Shown one piece after another: positions 45,801 through 55,000 of a DNA stretch of 64,000 nt. The notes under the pieces are model-generated. The model had not been told where the DNA came from. It did not search any database and worked only from the letters and a program-made list of their open reading frames with translations. The stretch comes from Pseudoalteromonas sp. HM-SA03 (GTDB taxonomy: Bacteria > Pseudomonadota > Gammaproteobacteria > Enterobacterales > Alteromonadaceae): positions 27,747 through 91,746 of the forward strand of contig NZ_NSDG01000065.1 of the NCBI RefSeq assembly GCF_002289345.1. The letters run 5' to 3'. The position numbers and the translations under genes are program-made. Numbering within the stretch: position 1 is the first letter of the stretch; each line of letters opens with the position of its first letter.

Positions 45801-48800
45801 GGCGTTGGAGACCACCGGCTATCTTTTCGCTATGTGCCAACAGAGCCTGATAACTTAGTGACTGGTCTTCAAAGTGGATCCGTGCACTATGCCGATGCAT
45901 CTCAGCTTGCTGATATAAGCACTCAATAATATCGACTTTTTGTATTTCCTGCCCGTTTCGGGGCTCACCAAGTTCAAGAAGAGTCTTTTCTTGCTCCGCA
46001 CTCAAAGCAGTTATATTGCCAAGAGGCAGCATCACCCCTTGCACTAACTGCGAAATAATAAGTACAAAGCGCTCAAGTAAGTGCTTTGCATCAACATCAT
46101 TTAATGCTGCAAGTTGGTAGTGGAAAGCAATGTCAATGGTCTCTTGCTGTGAAATCGATACCGTCAGTGGGTAATCCGTCTCTTCGCGGCTAGCCACAAG
46201 CTCGAATTGCGTAGATTCCTTATCAGCTTGCTGAAGTGCCTCCGCTATCGGGTAGTTTTCAAAGACAACCAATGTATCGAATAACCCACTTGGGCAGTCC
46301 AACCCACCTTCTCTAGCCCACTTTTGAACATCACTTAAGGGAGTATATTCATGCTCACGTGCAGTCATGCTCTGGCGTTGTAGCTGCTGCAACCATTGTC
46401 CAACGGGCAGTTCGGGATCCAGCATTACTATGGTTGGCAACGTATTGATAAACAAACCGAGCATGCTATCACTTTGGGAAAGCTGTGGTGGTCGCCCTGA
46501 GGTCACCGAGCCAAAACATACGGCATTGCGCCCAAGAGTGGTTTTCAATACCAATGACCATGCTGCTTGGATCAACGTGTTTACCGTGATCTGCTGGCGA
46601 CGACAAAAAGATAGGAAGATTTCGGTCTGTGCGGAGTCAACTATCCAGCTTGTTTGACCGGCTTGGTTTTCTGCTGCATGTGATTTTTCCGCTTGATTGA
46701 ACAGCGTGCAGGGCTCATTCAATAGTTGTAACTGCTGCTGCCAATAGCGACTATTCTGCACTTGATCTTGTGCTTGTAAAAACGCAATATAACTGTCGTA
46801 CTGACCAGTTACAGCGGTCAGTACTTGTCCTTGATAGGCACTCAGTAGCTCGCCCATCATTCGAGAAGCACTCCAGCCGTCAGTGAATAAATGGTGATTG
46901 GTCCAGATAACTCTGTATTGCGTGGCATTGAGCTGAACGATAACTACACGGTTAAAGCCAATGTCTTTCTCTAAATTAAAGCCTGATGCCACTTGCTGCT
47001 TTGCCAGCTGACCGAGTTCAGCCTGTACATCTCGGTTTTTCATAGACCAGTCAAGTACTGTGATATCAGCCTGATGTGATGTAACAACATATTGATGTGG
47101 CGGCGTGACCTGAGTGAGCAAGCCCGTTCTTAACGCATCATGGCGATCTGTTACTCGTTGCCAAGCAGCGCTAAATGCGTCTATATCTAAACCGGTTACA
47201 GCGAACTGCATTTGATTTATGTAAGCACTATTGTCACTGTACAAAGCGTGGAAAAGCATGCCTTCTTGCATCGCCGAAAGAGGATAAACTTTGCTGATTT
47301 TCTCAGCATCTAACTGCCGTAATGTGTCGTCCGAGAGTTGCGCTAGTGGCACATCAGACCGACTTAGTTTTGCGGTTGCTGTTTCGCAGTGGCTTACCAA
47401 CTCCTCCAAGCATTGCAGGAACAACCTCATAAAATCATTCACTGCGCCAGTGCTCAGCCGAGCCTCAACAAAACTTGCGCGGATCTGGAGCTGCCCCCCT
47501 AAGACCTGTGCTTGTATTGCCAGCTCACTCGTCACCTTTGCCAAGCCATTATGGCTTGCCCCTGTAGACTCAACGGCAGGTTGCCATATACCATCACTGG
47601 TAAAGTTATTGTCTAACTGGCCTAAATAGTTAAATTCTATATCCGCAATTTCTGGCGAGTGTGTAGGTGTGGCGAGATTGGCATACTTAAGTGCACCATA
47701 GCCAATTCCTTTATTTGGGATCCTACGCAAAGCCTCTTTTGTTCCGATAATCGTGTCGAGCCAGTTGCCATGGCGTGATAGTTTTAGCGGGAACATAGCG
47801 GTAAACCAACCCACAGTACGACTCAAATCAATCTCTGGTTGCCAAGGCTCTCGACCATGTCCTTCCAAATGGAGCACATATTCATCTTTTCCTAACCAGC
47901 GATACACCGCTTCGCTCAGCGCACTTAATAATAAGTCATTAACTTGGGTGCGATATGGCCGACTTGCTTGAGTCAGTAACTGTGTTGTGAGCTCGGCAGA
48001 ACATTGATGCTCTGCGGTTGCTACGTTGGCTTCAACTGCACTTGCGCCTGCATCCTGATAAGGGAAAGGCAAAGGAGATGCGGTTTGCATATGCCAAAAA
48101 TTAGCTTCATCAGCAAACGCTTCAGCATAGTGCTGTAGCGCTTCCGCCCACTTTTTCACACTGCTCGACTTGGCTGGTAGCTGCCAATCTGCAGAATTTA
48201 GTAACTGCTCATAGCCAGTTGCTAAATCATCCAACACAATGCGCCAAGACACGCCATCAATCACCAAGTGATGAACCACCAGCAAAACACGATAGCTGCC
48301 GTCGGCTACTGTCATCACAGCCGCACGCATCAAAGGCCCATCTTGAATATTCAAGCTTGCTTGTATTTCCTCTGCCAGCGGAGTGATCTGTTCACACTCC
48401 ACTTGATGCATTGTGAAAACCTGCGCTAGCATCGACTCGTGATAATCACCAAAAGATTGTTGCCAATCACCTTGACCGTCTTTGCTAAATGTTAGCCTTA
48501 GGGCATCGTGATGCTGAATGAGTCGACCTATCACTTGCTGGAGTACACGCCAATCCAACGCTTGCTCCAAGCGTAACAAGACAGCTTGGTTGTAGTGATG
48601 TGGTGCATGCTCTCGCTGCTCAAAAAAGGCCTGCTGAATAGGCAAAAGTGGCGCCTGCCCTTTAACTTCTTCCACGTCGCTCGGATTTGGCTCAGCTAAC
48701 TGAACGGCAAGCGCCGCAATACCCGCGATGGTTTGCGCTTCAAACACATGTCCAGGTGACACTTCCCAGCCTGCTTGACGACATAAAGACACCATTTGTA

Positions 48801-51800
48801 GGCAAATTATCGAGTCGCCACCGAGGGCAAAAAAGTTATCATCTCGGCCAACTTGCTCTAAATTAAATAATTTGCACCAGATTGTAGCGATCGATTGTTC
48901 AGCCTCACCAACACAGGCCGTGATTTGCGCTTGCTCTTGGTGCTTGGGTGCTGGTAAAGCTGAACGATCCACTTTGCCATTGGCGTTCAGCGGCAGACTA
49001 TCCATTAGTGTAAATACAGCAGGGACCATGTATTCGGGTAGCGCCGCTCTGATATCAGCTTGAATATCTTGTGCCGTTCTATGCGAACAGAGATAAGCGA
49101 GTAACCTAGTTGTTCCTGCATGCTGCTGAGCAATAACAGCCACATCACTCACGCCTGCCATCGCACGTAATTTAAGCTCTACTTCTTCAATTTCGACCCT
49201 GAAACCACGGATTTTGACTTGGTTATCTACTCGACCAATAAACTCAAGTTGCGCGTGTTCATTCCATCTCACCAAATCTCCAGTGCGATATAAACGTTTG
49301 CCTGAGTCACTAAATGGATCGGCCACAAAGCTTGCTGCAGTTTGACCGGCTCGGCCAAAGTAACCCTGAGCCAGAATATCGCCTCCAATATAGAGCTCAC
49401 CTGCTTGCCCTTGTGGTACCAAGTTCTGCTCTGTATCTAGTACATAGAGTTTACGCTCTGCAATAGCAGTTCCAATAGGAACAGAATCGATATGCGCAAC
49501 ATCGAGCTTAGTACAATCAAAGATTGCGGCTTCCACCACAATTTCGGTAGGTCCATAGGTATTGACCAATTTTACCTCTGCCAAGCCTGCTTGTCGCCAA
49601 GCGCTGATCGCTTGTTTTGACATGGCTTCGCCGCCAGAATGCACCTGTCGTAAAGCCGGTAAACGCCAATTATGCTTGGGCATTAAATAACACCAATCTT
49701 CAGCTATTTGGCGCCAATAAGCGGCACTTAAGTCCATCACGCTGATGCGGTGTTTACTGGCCTGCTCAAATAATTGCTGTGCATCCCACAAGCTATCGTC
49801 TCGAATAACCAGTGCAGCGCCAATCACCAAAGTTGGAAAGACCTGCTCAACAAAGGCATCAAAGTTCGCTGTCGCAAACTGTAAAACCACATCTTGTTGC
49901 GAAAGATTAATAAAATCAGCTGCCGTAAATATATAACGGCTAAGCGCTCCATGTGCTACCGCTACCCCTTTCGCTTGACCCGTCGAGCCAGAGGTGTAAT
50001 TAAGATAAGCGATATGCTCAGGGTGGACGTCAATCGCTAAGTCTTGTGCACACCAACCTGATGTATCCGAGCAAACTAATGTATCTTCTGTTATCAAAGG
50101 AAGCGATGATAAGTGCAGCTGCTCACCCAATACCAAAACACAGCCGCTATCTTTTATCATGTGAGTTAGCTTATCTTCGGGCAACTTAGCGTCCAGTGGT
50201 AAATAGGTCACTCCAGACTTAAAGCACGCGAGCAAGCTTGCCACCAAATAAGGTGACCTTGGCAATGCAATACCCACGACCTCCCCAGCCTGTACACCAA
50301 CAGTTTGTAGTTGTGAGGCAATATAGTTGGCATGTGCTTCTAACCATTGATAATCAAAGTGATGATCTTGAAAAATCATTGCGGTATTCGTTGGCGTGGC
50401 AAGTGCCTGTTGGCGAATTAAGGTGTGCGTTAACTTTTCAACGTGAGCTAAGGTTTTACCCTTACTCGCGTTACTTTCAGGCAAATACGGGCGCTGGTTT
50501 TCGTAGGCCACATCAATCCAATTACCAATGGTTTCATTTTCATGTCCCAATGCCAGGGTAAGCAGCAAACAAAACTCTCGTTGTAGTGTTTGTATATATT
50601 GGAGATCAAACTGCGCGAGATCGTACTCAATTTCACACGCCATATTGGCCTCGCTAGTTTGCACCGATAGCGCAATGGCAAACTTGCTTTGGGTACTACC
50701 ACCCACGACAGGTTCAAGCGAGAAGTCAGCGAAATTGAGCTGTCCTTGTAACTGTGGTTGGCAATCAAACCCTACTTGAAAAAAACTACCTTGATATTGC
50801 TCACCGCGGTACTCTGGCAACACTGACAGCACATATTCAAACGGTACATCACTGTATTGCGTGCAAGTAAGTGCATGTTCTTGTATTCGTTTCACAACAT
50901 CAATAAAAGGTCGAGCCGCATGGGCCTCACAGCGATAGGCTTGGGTGGTAATAAAACAGCCAACGATGTCTTGCACTTGCTCTTGCGAGCGACCCGCATT
51001 TGGCACTCCGACAACAAATTGATCATTCCCATGGTGGCGAGATAATAATAACTGCCATACCGCCAGCAAGGATGCAAACGGCGTGACCTGATTTCGTTTA
51101 CAAAAATCATTAAGCTCCACACCTAACGGTGTATTGAGCGTAAATTGCTGACGAGCGCCTTCTGAGCTTAGCTTATTAGACGTGATGCGCTGTTGATGTA
51201 ATCGCACAGGTTGTCGTGGGGCACTTAAATAATGCTGCCAAAAACCGACAGCAGGATGCGCGTCGGACAGTTCACTGCGTTGCCAATGTGCAAAATCAAG
51301 GTAGCGTAGTGCAGGCTTAGACAGGGAAAGCCCTTGATAGGCACGTTTTAAATCAGCCAAAATAAGGTTATTAGACCAACCATCAGAAACTAAGTGATGA
51401 TAACTTAATGCTAGAATTTGCAACTGATCAGCGCAACTGATAAGTTGAGCTTTTAGTTGCGGCACTTGTGTTAAATCGTTAGCTGTCATTAACCAAGTGT
51501 TTAATTCTTCGCTCGCCAGATAACTAGCTCTGCATTTATCACTATGAATTTGTTCTAACGAAAAAACAACACTGTCCAGCTCAACTTGTGTTGGCTCATT
51601 ACCCTTCGCGATAAATTGCGTTCTAAATACACTGTGATTGGCAATCACTGCTTGTAAAGCCAGCTCTAATTTGATGGCATCGACTTGACCATGAACTTCA
51701 AAAACGACAGGCATTAAATAACTTGTATTCGACTCATCTAATGCTTGCAGCGTCCATAGTTGTTGCTGTAAATATGATAAGGGTGCGGTATGACCGGATA

Positions 51801-51885
51801 GATGAGGGATCCCTTCGTTGGCATCTTGCTCTAACAGTAAACTCAATATATCGCTATCAATATCCGCTAAAAAATCATCTTGCAT
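42805..51885 (-). CDS. NRPS C-A-PCP-E-C-A-PCP-C, two predicted basic residues
   Basis: Giant synthetase of about 3026 aa. Order: C1 (about 30-465, HHLVSDG), A1 (495-985, YTSGSTGQAKG), PCP1 (GGDSIICL), epimerase (1075-1500, HHLVIDGVSWR), C2 (1530-1960, HHLFTDGWS, DCL type expected after epimerisation), A2 (1985-2460), PCP2 (GGDSILAM), C3 (2560-3000, HHIVSDGWS). Pocket codes by eye are about D-A-E-D-H-G-T-V-E-K (A1) and D-A-G-D-I-G-A-I-T-K (A2), both acidic and so suited to Arg, Lys or Orn. A2 has FAPGSTG in place of YTSGSTG. The protein ends in a condensation domain plus the basic tail KFAKLKK, with no carrier after it. The start at 51885 (MQDDFLADID) is preferred over an ATG 18 codons upstream. 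Confidence 0.94.
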   Translation of the reverse strand: MQDDFLADIDSDILSLLLEQDANEGIPHLSGHTAPLSYLQQQLWTLQALDESNTSYLMPVVFEVHGQVDAIKLELALQAVIANHSVFRTQFIAKGNEPTQVELDSVVFSLEQIHSDKCRASYLASEELNTWLMTANDLTQVPQLKAQLISCADQLQILALSYHHLVSDGWSNNLILADLKRAYQGLSLSKPALRYLDFAHWQRSELSDAHPAVGFWQHYLSAPRQPVRLHQQRITSNKLSSEGARQQFTLNTPLGVELNDFCKRNQVTPFASLLAVWQLLLSRHHGNDQFVVGVPNAGRSQEQVQDIVGCFITTQAYRCEAHAARPFIDVVKRIQEHALTCTQYSDVPFEYVLSVLPEYRGEQYQGSFFQVGFDCQPQLQGQLNFADFSLEPVVGGSTQSKFAIALSVQTSEANMACEIEYDLAQFDLQYIQTLQREFCLLLTLALGHENETIGNWIDVAYENQRPYLPESNASKGKTLAHVEKLTHTLIRQQALATPTNTAMIFQDHHFDYQWLEAHANYIASQLQTVGVQAGEVVGIALPRSPYLVASLLACFKSGVTYLPLDAKLPEDKLTHMIKDSGCVLVLGEQLHLSSLPLITEDTLVCSDTSGWCAQDLAIDVHPEHIAYLNYTSGSTGQAKGVAVAHGALSRYIFTAADFINLSQQDVVLQFATANFDAFVEQVFPTLVIGAALVIRDDSLWDAQQLFEQASKHRISVMDLSAAYWRQIAEDWCYLMPKHNWRLPALRQVHSGGEAMSKQAISAWRQAGLAEVKLVNTYGPTEIVVEAAIFDCTKLDVAHIDSVPIGTAIAERKLYVLDTEQNLVPQGQAGELYIGGDILAQGYFGRAGQTAASFVADPFSDSGKRLYRTGDLVRWNEHAQLEFIGRVDNQVKIRGFRVEIEEVELKLRAMAGVSDVAVIAQQHAGTTRLLAYLCSHRTAQDIQADIRAALPEYMVPAVFTLMDSLPLNANGKVDRSALPAPKHQEQAQITACVGEAEQSIATIWCKLFNLEQVGRDDNFFALGGDSIICLQMVSLCRQAGWEVSPGHVFEAQTIAGIAALAVQLAEPNPSDVEEVKGQAPLLPIQQAFFEQREHAPHHYNQAVLLRLEQALDWRVLQQVIGRLIQHHDALRLTFSKDGQGDWQQSFGDYHESMLAQVFTMHQVECEQITPLAEEIQASLNIQDGPLMRAAVMTVADGSYRVLLVVHHLVIDGVSWRIVLDDLATGYEQLLNSADWQLPAKSSSVKKWAEALQHYAEAFADEANFWHMQTASPLPFPYQDAGASAVEANVATAEHQCSAELTTQLLTQASRPYRTQVNDLLLSALSEAVYRWLGKDEYVLHLEGHGREPWQPEIDLSRTVGWFTAMFPLKLSRHGNWLDTIIGTKEALRRIPNKGIGYGALKYANLATPTHSPEIADIEFNYLGQLDNNFTSDGIWQPAVESTGASHNGLAKVTSELAIQAQVLGGQLQIRASFVEARLSTGAVNDFMRLFLQCLEELVSHCETATAKLSRSDVPLAQLSDDTLRQLDAEKISKVYPLSAMQEGMLFHALYSDNSAYINQMQFAVTGLDIDAFSAAWQRVTDRHDALRTGLLTQVTPPHQYVVTSHQADITVLDWSMKNRDVQAELGQLAKQQVASGFNLEKDIGFNRVVIVQLNATQYRVIWTNHHLFTDGWSASRMMGELLSAYQGQVLTAVTGQYDSYIAFLQAQDQVQNSRYWQQQLQLLNEPCTLFNQAEKSHAAENQAGQTSWIVDSAQTEIFLSFCRRQQITVNTLIQAAWSLVLKTTLGRNAVCFGSVTSGRPPQLSQSDSMLGLFINTLPTIVMLDPELPVGQWLQQLQRQSMTAREHEYTPLSDVQKWAREGGLDCPSGLFDTLVVFENYPIAEALQQADKESTQFELVASREETDYPLTVSISQQETIDIAFHYQLAALNDVDAKHLLERFVLIISQLVQGVMLPLGNITALSAEQEKTLLELGEPRNGQEIQKVDIIECLYQQAEMHRHSARIHFEDQSLSYQALLAHSEKIAGGLQRQGIRREDRVALLMKTGLDKLASILAIWQLGAIYVPLDSDSPESRLHDILAVSKPRLVLHQGKGLEHCVVEQTSFSSIINLVGHAERQVSIQHPQQLAYLVFAPGSTGKPKGVAVTRAALLSHCLAIADAYQYKAVDHALAFASLDFDAGLGQVFVPLLMGAQLTMVNGKTLLPEQCNELITAKQINIVDLPRAYLQQLSHLDAVRLCIVGGEAWPVQELLQWRQRAPHTQFINAYGPTETVITPIIWQDDNTSLLDSVYVPIGSVVGERHAYVLSEELNLTPQGGIGELYIAGTLAQGYFARADLTAERFIANPFSDKGERLYRTGDLVRWDKQGELVYHGRVDQQVKVRGYRIELAEIEKLITALPSVNRALVRLQETLQGAQLLAYVIGEELDLNELQTQAQQRLPDYMQPAHWFALAQFPLTINGKVDVKALPQPSRQVSQTERYAMNTHEKQLAVIWQALLGVEASPHSQFFHAGGDSILAMRLTSQINQTFGLNLGVREIFEHSEFTALAQYIAEQHQANREAEAIALQAQPFEQQVPVSTEQRSLWITDKLSEEKDKAAYNITTSVNLFGELDVVSLQQAFTQLLAWHRTFSYRFIELEGDVVALYSEENELNWQFVKLTDSLKQNTQEATELRQHFERTPFDLAQDVLLRVLLVEIADEHYQLTINMHHIVSDGWSMGNLVQQVGELYLAQVEKREAVLPALQVQYSDYAKWQQLRLASNEAHEVAQYWRTQLADAPIQTLIPLHSPRPEKSDTKGEVIDFTIVAEVRQAIDQLAQHQQCSVFSVLLASYAAFLYEITGQQDLVLGTDLSGREHADLEPLIGYFIRVLPLRIRLAGTMDFAELCEHVQHTLLDVQSNQLFTLDSVINEVGVQRTAGLSPLFQQLFVMQNTPKPDWPIEGLNMEGLSSTDTSSKFDSAIFIDAQKSAYQGRCYYKSGLYRRDKMQVALDRWLALLGQLVQQPALSLATFRPQISKQASQNKFKSTKFAKLKK

Positions 51886-51979
51886 ATTTACACCATGCCT
51901 ATCTTCAAAGTTGACACCGCGAGGCGGCCAAAGTATCAATAAGACGGTATAGCGCTATTGAAATTTACTTTTCATTTTA

Positions 51980-52005
51980 AAAGCCAAGTCTACTCACTTG
52001 GCTTT
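51980..52005 (-). terminator. Hairpin between the first two NRPS genes
   Basis: AAAGCCAAGT and ACTTGGCTTT with a 6-nt loop, 23 bp past the stop codon of the C-A-PCP-C gene. The following T-rich stretch on the minus strand is short (TAAAATG), so it may be a partial terminator or an mRNA-stabilising stem. Confidence 0.6.
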
Positions 52006-52028
52006 CATCGTTATCACTCAGTAATCAT

Positions 52029-55000
52029 TTACCGCGATTTAAATTTGGCAAACTTGTTAAGCTTTGGCCTCTTGTTTGTAGCAGATGATATAGAACGATA
52101 GAGTTCGCTAATCACCGTATTTGGCTTTGCTGTGAGAGATAATAAAAGCTGACTCCATTGCTCCAGCCAAGCCGCCATAGCGGCTTGATCATAAAGCGCT
52201 TTTCGATATAACCAAGTGCATTCAATTTCGTCATTAGGGGTAACAAATAGCGCATTGGCAAACTTACTGTACTTAGGCAAATCAATATCGGCGGGGGAAA
52301 ATAAGACCCCCTTTACTTGCCAACTTGGCTTTGGCGCATTTTGCATTACAAATAATTGCTGTAGGATCGGTGCATTAAACTGGTTTCTGGGTGGGTTCAT
52401 TTGCTTAATTATTTCATCTAAGCTCATCAATTGATGTTCCACCGTCGCAGCTAACGCATGGTGCACTTCTTTTAGTACTTCTTCCATGGTGGCAGATGAA
52501 GATAGTTGAGTTCTAACTGGGAGGACTTTCACAAAATAACCTATGATAGCTTCTAACTCCGGTACTTCTCTGCCAGCGAGATCCGTCCCGATCACTAAGT
52601 CTTGCTGTTTGGTCACAAATTGTAAGAACAATAAGTACGCGGTCATCATTACCGAGTTTAGAGAAACATTCTGTGCTTTAGCAAACGCCCTAAGCTGCTC
52701 ACTTTGCTCAACAGATAACACCAATCGCACTTCTTCTCCCAGATCGCTAGCCTGATCAGATAAAGGCTTATGCGCAGGAAATAACGAAAGCGCAGGTGCA
52801 TCACGTAACGTATTGCGCCAGTAGCTTTGTTGCTTTGTCGCTTCTTCACTTAGTAAACGCTGCTGTTGCCAATACGCAAAATCAGCATAGTCATAGGGAA
52901 TTTCCGCCCCCTTCACTTGACCAGTATCACCATAAAATTGACTCAAGGATTCAATAAAAATCGCAATGGACCAACCGTCAGAAATAATATGATGCATATT
53001 CACCAGCAAACGTAGGTGGTCTGACGCAAGCCAAACGGCCTTAACTTTAATGAGGGGAAGTGCTGCAAGGTCGAATTGGTGCGATGACAGTTGCTGCTGT
53101 TGCTCTGCGAGCGCATCTGTTTTTGCACTCTCAGTCAATGCAATTAAATCCTGTTGTTCAATCACAATACGATTGTGAGCAACTGCCACTAGCCTAATTT
53201 CATCATCGATTTCCTCAAACCGCGTCCGCAGCGCAGATTGTTGCTCAACTAGCTTATCTAATGCACATTGTAATTTGTCTATATCCAAGTCGCCGCGTAA
53301 ATCAACACCACCGAACATGTTGTAACTCATGGCTTGGCCCTTGTTTGCTGCAAGCTGATGCGCAACCCATAAACTTCTTTGCCCTGGCGACACCACAACA
53401 GAGAGATCCTTAGGCTTTTTTTCAAGCGCTGTAATAGTTCCTTGCTCCAATTCAATCGCCTCTGCAAATTCCGATAGTACAGGGCTGAGCAACAGCGTTT
53501 TAAGCGCTATGCTGTAGCCAAGCGCTTCACTCAGCGCAGATATAAAGCGCAGAGCAACAATGGAATCTCCGCCTAGTTTAAAAAAGCTATCGTGTCGACT
53601 CACTCGATCAAGACCAAGCTGGGCTTGCCATAACCCAGCAACCAATCGCTCTACAGCTCCTTGTGGTGCAACAAAGTTAAGGTCAGCTTGAATGTCCACT
53701 TTAGGTAGTGCCGCTTTATCTACTTTGCCATTCACCGTAAGTGGTAAGCACTCTAAAGCGATAATGGTGGATGGCAACATGTATTGAGGTAGCTGTTTTG
53801 CTAACTGAGAAAGTACTTCCTGCTCGTTAATTTTACTGGCCACAACATACCCGATAATACGTGAGGAATTTGCGCTTTCATCAACTATTACGGTTGCTTC
53901 ATCGATGTTTTGCAACGCACAAAGCTGCGCTTCTATTTCCGCAAGCTCTATACGATAACCTCGAATTTTAACCTGATTGTCACTGCGCCCAAGATACAAC
54001 AAAGTCCCATCCGCTTCGAAGCGCACGATATCTCCTGTGCGATACAAACGGCTGCCATCATCACTAAACGGGTTCGCAATAAATCGTTCAGCGGTCAAAT
54101 CAGCACGTCCAACATAACCTTGAGCAAGCCCTGCCCCAGCAATGTAAAGCTCCCCAACCGCGTTGGCAGGACAATGATTTAAGTACTCGTCCAACACAAA
54201 TAGCTCGGTATTGTTTAGCGCATTGGAGATTGGCTGAACGGTATAATCTGTACACGACTTAGGTGTCACCGTATATGCAGAGCACCCTACCACCGTTTCT
54301 GTCGGGCCATACTCATTAATGAATCGGCTATTGACTAGCTGTCGGCGAAGCTTACTCACAGTACCAGCCATCAACTTATCACCACCTATAACAAAACAAT
54401 GATGGCACGACGAAACGATGTCACGGCCAAGACTTAATAGACCATCAAGGTGTGCAGGTGTGAGTTTAAATAAGGTATCTTCAGTTGCGTGTTGAATACT
54501 ATCTGCAACATGATTGAGCAATGCGTCATCTTGATTTATCATCTGCACGCTTTTACCCGCGTAGATAGGCACCAGTAAACTCGTGATCGTTGCATCAAAA
54601 GACAAGGTCGAGCTCACTACCGCACGCTGACAGTCATACATATAACGCGAGCTTGCGTCCGCTAAGTAGTTGTTTAGTCCTGCTAAGGTGACGGCGACTC
54701 CTTTTGGTAATCCCGTAGAGCCCGATGTATAAAGCACGTAAGCGAGTTGTTTAGCATCACGTGATGGCGACACCGTTTCTGTGATCGATTTAGTCATTAG
54801 TTGCCGATAACTCAATTGCTCACAGCTTATCTCTGGTATGGCTTCAACGTCGCTCACCACCAGTGCAAGTTGACTATTTTCAACAAGATATTGCTGTCGT
54901 GATATAGGCAATGAAGCATCAATGGGGACGTACGCCATGCCTGCTTTTAAGATACCAAAAATACACACTAATGATGCGATATCACGAGACATTCTCAGCC

